Shown: piece after piece, positions 54,702 to 63,325 of the stretch
Position numbering within the stretch: position 1 is the first letter of the stretch
How the letters are laid out: every line of letters starts with the position of its first letter
Source: Agelas oroides
Taxonomy: Eukaryota > Porifera > Demospongiae > Agelasida > Agelasidae
Length of the DNA stretch: 64,000 bases
Direction: 5' to 3'
Assembly (NCBI GenBank): GCA_949130485.1
Contig: OX422188.1
Span: 3,286,222-3,350,221, forward strand
Position numbers and translations under genes: made by a program
Notes under the pieces: model-generated
What the model was told of the DNA's origin: nothing
Seen by the model: only the letters and a program-made list of their open reading frames with translations
The model's database searches: none

Positions 54702-55764
54702 AAGCTCTAGCGCAACAATTGTTTCCGGTTTACGCCCACCATTGTACAACTGGTTTGTCTTCTTGAATGAAGCAAATCACTGTAGCAGCTGCTTCAGTAG
54801 CATATCGAAGAGCTACGTAGCCGTACAGGCGTACTACAAGCGACAAAAGCATGGAGGAAGGCCTGCGAAGTTTCTACGTCGTCGATCGCCGTACTCCATT
54901 GGCCACGCCCACCAAGAAGGCCATGGATACATTTTTTTCGCGACGCTTCCTGAATCAGGTAAACGACTTTAGCAACTCTCCTTACTATAAACAGCTTATC
55001 CAGTGGTTAGTCAAGGGGTTAACGTAAAGTATTCGTGACTATTACAAACGCCGGGGAGAGTTCGTACCGCGAAACGCCACAAAAAGTGACTTTCCAATAA
55101 GAGTTTCAACTCGCTATCCGTTAAGCTTTACAGCTTATGGCCAAAACTCTACGTAGCCCCCTCTAGCGACTGTTAAACTTTCGGGATCCACTTTGTTCAC
55201 CGCGCTTCATGCCCGATTACGTCATACGGCTTATAATTCGCACTTTGACCCCACGCTGATTAACCGAACTGGGAGCCGGAGCCGGAGCTGAGCTTGAGAG
55301 GCTAAGGAGTGACGTCACCACGCGCGATCCGAAAAAGTTATTGAAATTACGTAATAATAATTTTGGAATTAATTACATCATTGTTTGTAACGCAGCTCAG
55401 CTAGGGCTAGGCTGTATCTACGTTACGTTAGATCCATGAAGTGTTCAGTACCAGACAGAACAGGAAAAGATGTGCAGAGTGAGTTATCCAGTTGTGAAAC
55501 AATGCAGTCGAAGTGTGTGTGTTCCCAGTATAGATGGTTTTCATGGGGCGTGGCTTCACTTCCGGAGGGCAAAAGTCGGTGTCTGGGTTTAGTGCAGCTG
55601 CGTGCAAAATACAGGCTAGTAAGTGCTACATCGAGTCCTTACCATTAGTACCGAAAGATAAAAGAAGCTGGTTCTCTCAAGGTGAAAGGTCCGCTGTACA
55701 GCTGCCTATCGATCGCGCGTTTGCCCTCCGGAAGTAGGGCGCTTAATTGACATTTGGAAACCAT
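54702..55764. other. 3' flank of the OTU transposase gene
   Basis: It contains the left copy of the 44-bp inverted block (55183-55226). Plus-strand frames at 54742-54972 and 55436-55648 have no recognised domain. Confidence 0.45.
55183..55226 (+). repeat. Left copy of a perfect 44-bp inverted repeat
   Basis: It is identical, base for base, to the reverse complement of 60744-60787. It begins GGGATCCACTTTGTTCACCG and ends CGATTACGTCATA, and contains the palindrome-like GGATCC and a TTACGTCA (CRE-like) string. Confidence 0.9.
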
Positions 55765-58700
55765 CTATAGGAGTTCGAAGTGATGTGGGGTGTGCATGTT
55801 TGCAACAGGGTCTTCTTCCACTATCTCTGGAACTCTTAGATTGGCAGGGGTGGCTATCGGTTTGATAGCTTCCCAGTGGTATTTGGCTCCACTAGGATTG
55901 GTATAGCAGCAGTAAACAGGAACCTGGAACAGTGTTGCAGTAGCCATCAATTCCACTTGTGTCCCCCAAACACCTGGCCACAGCTGATGCTTAAGGTGGT
56001 CATGAAATGATGTCGCGTTAGCACTGGGGATAAACCGGCTCTCAAAAAGAGCTTTGTTCAGATTCTCAAACCTCACCAGTAGAGTACGAATGTCATCATG
56101 CTTGTCTTCATCACCTAGGGTGTGGAATGCCACAGCTCTGAATAGACAGTTGCCGTCTTTCTTGATACGCTTTACTGTGCGGAAGCTTTGAAGTAAAAAC
56201 TGATGAACACGTTGATTTTCATCACTCTTAGCTTGGGCACTTGCTGAATCCTGCAAGTTAAAAAATGACAACACACAACATCACTTCTGTACATTGTATG
56301 CATGTTCGTGTACAGTGTACTTAATACTTCCTACAGGGTTAATTAAGTCAGATCTACCTTTTGACTGTTGGCTGGTGGTACAAATGGCTTCAGTCCTAAA
56401 TAGAGCATAATATGATAGTAGTGATGGACTCTCTAGTCAAAATGTACCAGGGCCGTAGGAAGCAAGAAAAAACCTGCCCGGCCAAATTCCCATAAGGGAT
56501 GAGGGATAGCGTGCACGCCATAATCTAGGGGAGTCTGGGGGCATGCTCCCCCAGGAAATTTTTGAAAATTACTAAGACTGCTTCTGGTGGCTTCTCAGGC
56601 GCCAATTTCATTTTAGGGAAATGCAAACCATTGTAGATGAAAGCAGAGTCTTTCACATTGCCGGCGATCTTCGTCTTCCTCATCTTGATGGCTGTCACGC
56701 ACGTATGGCAGAAGGCTATGTCTGTAGTTGACTCGTAGTGTAGCCACTGTCACTTACTAAACCAAGATCCTTGAAAAGTGCAACTGAAAACTTTGGACTT
56801 GCCGAACTGGCGTCTTGGAAAGATATCACGCTCATGTTGGTGGGGTACTTCACCAATCTCGGGAAGACCAGTCTCACGTAGCCAGACTCTCACAAGGAGA
56901 GAGTGTGGGTATGCGAGACTACGGGAAGACAACTAGACTCAGCCATTCGCGATTCGACAGCGAGCACGTGTTCCGTTTTAACTTTGAACCTTGTACGGTT
57001 GTTCTAGCTCTCGTGCATGTGAGAGTCTGGCTTCACGAGACTAGCTTTCATGAGTGGCAGCGTGAAAGATAATTTTTTAATGCTTACAAATTAAACTGGT
57101 ACGGCCAAGGCCGTACCGGCCGTAGTGGCTCCTACGGGCCTGTGTACAGTGTGTTTACTAGTAAGTGGGAACTTACCAATTTCTTTGGTTGGGCCTGAAT
57201 CACTCTCATGTGAAATTGGTTTCATTTTGTTGGGGTGGTCTGTCAATCAGAAGGAGAAAGAAATGATAGCAAATTAATTACATTACCAAGAGTGAGTCCT
57301 ACCTGGCTTCACACATTTTCGTTGGGTGCAGCATTTCTTTTTTCTTCCTGGACCCCCAAACTTCTTCATATCCTTGCAGGTAATGCAACTCCCACAGTCC
57401 ATGGCCACACATCCTGAACACTCACCACAACGCCTGACACGTTTAGTTCCTGCACCAATGTTAGTAAAATCAAAGCCATGCAAAGCGCTAGCCTCTTCCC
57501 AGGCCCCAGCCAGCTTTCTGTTGCTTGCAGTATCTTTGTTCATGTGTGGGGAGAGCCTGGGAACAAGGCTAGCGAAGTGCATGATTTTTCATTTTCACTG
57601 ACCTGCTCTTGCATGTGATGCTTGTACTTCCTCAGTCGTATTACCAACATTCTATGGTTTGTGTTGTGATCAGGCAACCAATATGAATACTAATGTTTAG
57701 GATATTTTAATGTAATGAACTTACCTCCTGATTAGCTTTACGTAGACGGTCAGCTTTGATACCAAAACGGTTTCTGTATGAACATGGAGCCCGCTTCTTG
57801 CGCCTCCAAGATGGCAGAGATGAACACCTAAGAACAGCTTTTGCCTTCCAAACCCTCCGTCGCATGTTGATAACCTGTCGATGGTCCCTACATGTGGGAT
57901 GCAACAATTCAAAAAGATTTCAATTCCAATCTTGTAAGTACCACCTTACCTTCACAGGAATCTGCTGCTGGAGAGAAGCTTGCAAGGAGCTTTCAGAGCC
58001 AGGAGTGGTCTGTACTTCACCACTGAGATCAGGAATTGGCTGGGGAGTATCTTCAGCATTATGTGATACAGTGGAGAACTGGGCAAAGTATGCATCAGTG
58101 GCATCCTTGTCTGTTGATAGGTATGCACTGTCTCTGTATGTTTGTGGTAATGCATCCCAGCACCATGCTTGTCTAAGTCGAAACACTGCAAAGAAGTGTT
58201 TGCATGGGATGTGCCATCTAGTCCAGTCTTTACAGGAACAAGATGGCATCTGTTCCTGTGAGTTTCTGCCGAAGTCGACCATGTACTGTCCCCCGTCTTT
58301 CCTCTGTATAATGAATGCTCCTTCCTTCTCTCCATGAATCAAATCTTTGTCATGGTACTTATTGCTTCGTGACTGCCGGTCAAGGCAGTGAAGGATGACT
58401 GATCTGGGTCTTCCTCGCAAGAAGCGTGGTACAAAATCGTTGTACCGTCTATACCATTCAGCAGTCTTCAAGTTTGGCAGTACATAGCTCTGTTGAGCTT
58501 CTGGCAGAAACCTCTCCACCAAAAGAGAGACCAGTGCTGACAAAGTGCTAGCTCTCTGTTTTGACATGTACTTGTATTTTAGCACTTTGTTTTGTGCCTC
58601 AGTACCATTGTTAGTGTCAACAGCTGCATGGAATTCATTGTCTCTGTAGGCACGTGCCCATCTCTGTTTTAATGGTAAAGACATAACAGTGTGCATTAAA

Positions 58701-60543
58701 ATAACTTCCTGTGATTACTGTTACAGCTTTATCAAACAGCTACCTATTCACCCAAGTAGGGAAATTCCCTTGTTGACTGGCATAACTTACTTGTGGATGA
58801 TTAAGCCAGTTTGAGGTCAACCAGTTCTGAACATGCGCATTCTTCTTCCACACAGCAGACTCCTTGAGCACAGAGACAGCCTTCTGGTAGTTGACATCAA
58901 CCGCAGAGTCATCTGATCCAGGTGGTGCCCAGGCGCAAGCACGAAGCAACTCAAGTAGGCAGTCAGCATCACTCCGCTCCAAAGCATTTTTCCTGTCTTG
59001 TACCCACCGTGTCCATGCCTGTTCCCTGTGAAAGTCACAACCATAGACTGTTGTACTAGGAAATGCCTGTTTCAGTGCCGAGAACTCAGCATCAGAAAAG
59101 TCACAGAGAAAGAAAGGTGGGTTCCAATTGCTATTCCATTCCTTTAGGACATTCAGTGCCTCTGAAATACATTCCATACTTTCAGATTGCACAATGAACT
59201 GTGCTACAACACTGTAACCCACATTGGTGCGTACACACACAAAGAAAAGGGGTAGTTCATACTTCATTGTACGATATGTAGCATCAATCAGGCTAATGTG
59301 GTTTCCATATCTGGTGAGAATTTCTCTTTGCCACTGTTGCTGATGAACCCACAACAGAGTTTGTGTCAGTTTGACTGCACAAGAGGTCTCTCCACTCATG
59401 GTTTCAACTGACTCGGTTTCATTGACATATGGTCGAAATAAGTGGTATTCATCTGAATTCAGCCTTTTCCACTCCTCAATTTTCAAGGCTAAATTTTCTT
59501 GATCAAACTTTGATAGCTGAATTGCAATTTTAGCCTTGTACATGTGGTTACGGATGTCGGCAGTAGTAGGGTAGTATGCTCGGTCAGTGGGAGATGGTTT
59601 TGAGGCAGAGCACTGATTCCTTACATACTCTCTCAGTGCTCTCTGAACTTCGTTTGGATCAGTTGAGCCTTCTCGTACCAAGTCTTCAATTTTCTTTGAA
59701 ATGAGGGGATGTACCTTTTGTGCAGGTCCAGATTCTATGCCAGTTGGGTGAGACTTCTCATGTGATTCATGTATGGGTAAAGAAACGAAAAACTTAGTGA
59801 CCATATCCACAGGTTTTCCCTCTTCCAATGCCTGCTTTAGAGCATGAAGTTTACTTTCCCGCAACTGTCTAAGTTGTTTGCTCTTTAGGCATTTGGTCTC
59901 TGTTGCTGAGAAAGCATACTCGGGGTAGAGCCTATACTCACAAATTTCAATGTGTGCATAACATCCCAGTTTGCGTGTTCCCTGGAGGTAGATTCGACTA
60001 GATGTTCTCTCTCTCTTCTTGAAGTAATGCGGTCCAAATTGGCATTCTCTCGTTTCCTTTCGCACAACCTCAAAAGGTGTGTTCTCAAACGATACACCCG
60101 AACAACTCCACATTATCCGTGATTTCCCCTGTAAATCACATGTGAAAGCAATTACTGTATGAAGTGTACTGGGTAGTTCACCAGTCATTTTATCAGTTGC
60201 CTGGACTTTCAATCAACAATATTATGAATCATCCAAAGCTACAAAAGCTTGCATGGACTGGGCATCATACTACACAACTAGGATCCTATAAGTGAACACT
60301 TACAACACTCTTTTTGGATTCATTTTTCTCATCCATTCCAGGTGCAGGTTGTTTCCTCTGTGACCTCCGGATACCCCATGTTGTTACAGTATCTCGCCGA
60401 TGCAGTTCAAGTGTACCCTCCAAGTCTTCAACATAGCCTTCATAGTACGTACCAACTTTTTTTAGGCCTTCAGCCCAAACTGGCAAGCTAGACATCGTTG
60501 AACTCTGTATCATGTAGTATAAATTGTTTTTGTCATTAACCAT
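55765..60543 (-). CDS. MULE-type transposase fused to SWIM, CXXC and OTU domains, nine exons
   Basis: Exons from 5' to 3': 60543-60304, 60200-58752, 58708-57950, 57874-57725, 57651-57603, 57449-57303, 57239-57177, 56395-56358, 56250-55765. Introns are GT-AG, all phases agree, and there is no stop: 1,126 residues. The start may instead be 60495. Residues ~20-55 and 133-175 (LQGTRKLGCYAHIEI) resemble the CARF/ALS2CR8 DNA-binding region. The DDE core has D386 (SLIDATY), D450 (CDFSDAEFSAL), C468/H471 and E600 (NNGTEAQNK). The SWIM finger is C720, C722, C732, H734. The basic segment 817-866 could target the nucleus. CXXC residues are 890-928, with the KFGG motif. OTU shows KKDGNCLFRA (C1000) and HFELL (H1122). 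Known roles are transposition, unmethylated-CpG binding and deubiquitination; their combined role here is inference. Two MITEs occupy introns. Confidence 0.8.
56448..57142. mobile_element. hAT5-like MITE copy 2 inside an intron of the OTU transposase gene
   Basis: The left end CAGGGCCGTAGGAAGC and the inverse of the right end (CAGGCCCGTAGGAGCC) pair. The flanking TGTAC is duplicated exactly on both sides (56443-56447 and 57143-57147). The interior begins with a GGGGGCATGCTCCCCC palindrome. It lies wholly within the intron between exons 57239-57177 and 56395-56358. Confidence 0.85.
57489..57571. mobile_element. 83-bp TAGCCTC...GAGGCTA MITE in a transposase intron
   Basis: TAGCCTCTTCCCAGGCCCCA at the left pairs with GGGAGAGCCTGGGAACAAGGCTA-type sequence at the right. 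The flanking nine bases GCAAAGCGC and GCGAAGTGC match at seven positions, a decayed 9-bp target duplication. It is contained in the intron 57450-57602. Confidence 0.75.
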
Positions 60544-60743
60544 GTCTTGTACTACTTATAAATTCATCAAGTTAAATCAAGTAACTTATGTATCAACATG
60601 TACCTGCACAGAGCTCTTCAAGCTGAGAGGTTTGGACAACTTTCCAGTGTACGATGCCGTCGACTAGTACGTTGCTGACTTCGATTTTCCCGCTAATTTG
60701 CCGCGCACGTGGCTGCGCACCTTAACCGGGTCAAAGTGCAGAA

Positions 60744-60787
60744 TATGACGTAATCGGGCATGAAGCGCGGTGAACAAAGTGGATCCC
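60744..60787 (-). repeat. Right copy of the perfect 44-bp inverted repeat
   Basis: This is the reverse complement of 55183-55226. It lies about 200 bases upstream of the transposase first ATG, a position where it could overlap the promoter. Confidence 0.9.
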
Positions 60788-61193
60788 TTAAACTTTCCCC
60801 TCGCCAAGAATGGAGTATGTGGCTCTCGTACCGTACGAGTGAAACGTGATGAAAATTGTAAAACTCAACCACTGCTCTCCGCGCTATTTTCTGTAGCACT
60901 GTATCAAGATTTGTTACACAGATAGTACTTGCCATACAGTACTTGAATATCAAGTTTGGCTGTAAGTGATTGCACAGCTAGTAAGATGAGACATTTTATA
61001 TATGGCAGATAATTTATTGTGAAATTATTCACCCGCCACCTCAAGTGCTGCAAGGAGATACCCTGAAATAAATTGAACTTTCAGGAAATACCCTATTAGG
61101 GGGTACTTCCGGGCAGAAATCCTCAAAGTTTTGAGTCTGTCAAGTTATAATCCAACGGTTCAATAAGCAAAAAAACTGAATGCGATACTGTGC
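60788..61193. other. Interval between divergent transposase and kinase genes
   Basis: About 650 bases separate the two start codons, which point away from each other. It includes the outer ACCCGCCACCT end at 61031. No clear core promoter element was identified. Confidence 0.4.
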
Positions 61194-62090
61194 ATGCGTG
61201 CTGTGACAACCCTACATGTCTATAGCGACAAAGATATGGCAGGGAGAAGGCAAGCTTTCAACCGCAATCCCGAATTGCAGCGTTTTGTGCTGACTGGCGT
61301 GCGCCCCACGGGTAAACAGCTAGGAGTGGGTTCTTACGGTAGTGTGGAGGAGCTGGAAGTGAATGGAGTAACGTGTGCGGGCAAGCGGCTACACGAAGTG
61401 CTGGTTGAGCAGGGCAACGCCGGCGTACCCAACATCGTACGCAAGTATCTACAGGAATGCCAGGTGACTCCAATGACAGACAGCAGAATTATTTTGCTAG
61501 AGTTAACCAAACTGATATGCCAAACTCTAGCACAGATGTTGCAGCATAGCAGGCCAAATATATACGCTGCATGCGTATGAATGTCTGGCACATAGAGTCG
61601 ACACGTGATTGTTGTTAGTTTGATATCACTGTAGGTAATGACTGAGATGCGGCATCCACACATTGTGCAGTTCCTAGGGCTGTGTTTCCTGGAAGAGTCA
61701 GCACTGCCAGTGCTGGTGATGGAGCGGCTGGACAGCAGTCTGGACGAGTTGCTGGAAGGAACCCCTAGTCTTCCCCTCACCCTCAAGCGATCCCTGCTAG
61801 CAGATGTGGCACGAGGATTGCTCTACTTGCATACGCGCATCCCTCCCATTGTGCATAGAGATTTGTCTGCTCGAAATGTTCTCCTTACATCATCACTAGT
61901 GGCCAAGATCAGCGACCTGGGCAATGCCCGCATTGTGAACCTACGACCAGGCCAGCTGGCTATGACCCTCACCCATCTTCCTGGTACCATGGTCTACATG
62001 GCTCCTGAAGCATTTAGTGAAGGTTCACACTATGGTCCCAAGCTGGACATATTCTCATTTGGTCACCTTGCCCTCTTCACTCTTACGCAG
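61194..62090 (+). CDS. Protein kinase (TKL/tyrosine-kinase-like), 3' end not found
   Basis: Exon 1 is 61194-61463 and exon 2 is 61635-62090 (GT-AG, phase 0), giving 242 residues. The glycine loop is GVGSYGSV (44-51), the ATP lysine is in AGKRLH (K64) and the alpha-C glutamate is in LQECQ (E88). The catalytic loop is VHRDLSARNVLL (163-174) and the metal-binding motif is SDLG (D184; DLG rather than DFG). The activation segment ends in MVYMAPEAF (209-217), and LDIFSFG (228-234) is subdomain IX. All catalytic residues are present, so activity is plausible. RDLSARN resembles tyrosine kinases (RDLAARN) more than serine kinases. The C-lobe ends at a GTCAGT donor after LFTLTQ. The next acceptor-like site (62310, AVEGSFIKRG...) gives no kinase-like sequence. 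The start may instead be the ATG at 61236. Confidence 0.8.
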
Positions 62091-62526
62091 GTCAGTGAAC
62101 TGTTGATCCATTATCGGAAGGTTGCATGCAGTCTCGGAAGTTTAAATTGATGTCCCATTACAAATGAGTGGCTTTACCAAAGAAGTAAAACAGCACAATC
62201 ATATGAAACTACCTACAATTCTGCATGTAGTGATCCAAAACATTCAATAAAAAGACGGTTAGTGTGTTGAGCTCACAACTTAATAAAGATACGTAAATAT
62301 CTGCTTTCATAGGCGGTGGAAGGTAGTTTCATTAAGAGGGGGCTGAGCACGCTGATTCTAGAAGTGGTAAGGGATGCTTTCCCAGAAAATGTTCTGAAAT
62401 TTCCATGCTCTGAGGTTGAATCTGTATCTTGCGACATAATGAACAAAGAATTAAAATCAGTAATGTTCATGTTTTGGAGCAGTAAAAATTCTAAGTTTGC
62501 TCCACATTGCTTGCCTTACAGCTAAT
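62091..62526. other. Probable intron or broken 3' part of the kinase gene
   Basis: A frame at 62316-62525 follows a TTTCATAG acceptor-like site in the right phase, but its sequence is not kinase-like. The expected helices of subdomains X-XI are not found before a transposon begins at 62527. Confidence 0.4.
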
Positions 62527-63325
62527 TGGGGCGAGCCTGAGCGAGCCCCACACTAGCGTGACTGCATTGCGCACGTGCGTGTGTATGCTTCATGGACTAG
62601 TCTCGTGACCAGCTGGAAAAACCTACGGAAAATCCGTCTGGTAAACGTTGGGCTCGATTCTGGGGCTTTTCTACTCACGATGGAGTTATTTGAACGTGCC
62701 AATCAAATTGTAGTATGTCCAATTATTCGGGCGGCCCACTGGCGCCCTAGCGCTTGTGCGGATGCTAATTGGTGATAATTGAAGCCATGTAGAGGTGAGA
62801 ACGTCCATATATGGCCGCGTTCAAACCCTGCTGACGAGTGCAAAAGCCCAAGAAAGGCGCGCAATGTTACCAGACGGATTTTCCGTAGGTTATTTCCGGC
62901 TGGGCACGAGACTATTCACGGACCGACCACTTACCGGAAATTTTAAATCAGCGCATTCAAATATTTCACGATGATTGAATGTCCAAGCCGTGAGAACGAG
63001 TGTGAAGGGCTACTGCTAGACTGCAGGGTTGGCGTGAAAGAGAGTGAGAGCGAAGACTATTCAAGTTCAATACATTGGCTGTAAGCACGGCAACTTACTT
63101 TCTGAACCATGGTACGAGTCTGACGATCGCGTGACAAGGCAGGCTGGCTTCAGGTACGCGCCTGGCATGACCGCTCATACATAGCATGGATTCCCCTGCT
63201 AGCTCATGGTTTGACTGTGAAGCTTAGCCGATGCCCTTGTAGCCATAGTAGTCTGGTCTGGCTGGACGAATAGCTGCATGTCTGTGTAGACAAAATTTGC
63301 TACTGACTCGCTCAGGCTCGCCCCA
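62527..63325. mobile_element. Second copy of the TGGGGCGAGCCTGAGCGAG family
   Basis: The left end TGGGGCGAGCCTGAGCGAGC and the right end GACTCGCTCAGGCTCGCCCCA are inverted. The first 60 bases (CACTAG.G.GACTGCATTGCG then CACGTG) are shared with 3889-3950. Its interior aligns with 4780-5220. A MITE at 62598-62914 interrupts it. Confidence 0.75.
62598..62914. mobile_element. Mutator-like MITE, TAGTCTCGTG ends, near-perfect 9-bp target duplication
   Basis: TAGTCTCGTGACCAGCTGGA then ACCTACGGAAAATCCGTCTG pairs with the inverted right end ending GGCTGGGCACGAGACTA. The flanking nine bases TTCATGGAC and TTCACGGAC differ at one position. The interior is non-coding. Confidence 0.85.

Larger units (their letters stand above)
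54691..61041. mobile_element. Candidate autonomous Mutator-like element (or its domesticated remains) around the OTU transposase gene
   Basis: Outer ends AGGTGGCGGGT (54691-54701) and ACCCGCCACCT (61031-61041) are inverted. A 44-bp block, GGGATCCACTTTGTTCACCG onward through GCCCGATTACGTCATA, is exactly inverted between 55183-55226 and 60744-60787; a CACTTTGACCC follows on each side. Everything between is consistent with one ~6.35-kb unit whose gene is transcribed leftward. I could not find a 9-bp target duplication, and the sequence between outer and inner inverted blocks has diverged. The exact limits are therefore uncertain. Confidence 0.5.

Noticed and set aside
57283-57582. Reading the CXXC region as an independent 99-residue protein starting MHFASLVPRLSPHM
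   Set aside because: The upstream part of that frame is MITE sequence (57489-57571) and the CXXC segment begins exactly at a splice acceptor (57449) that joins in phase to the upstream transposase exon.
60600-60730. Upstream coding exon of the transposase (frame reading VLVDGIVHWKVVQTSQ on the minus strand)
   Set aside because: A GTACAT donor follows, but this frame ends in phase 1 and would run into a stop in the next exon. A different frame joins in phase 0 but has a stop after about 20 codons upstream, so it is more likely a 5' UTR.
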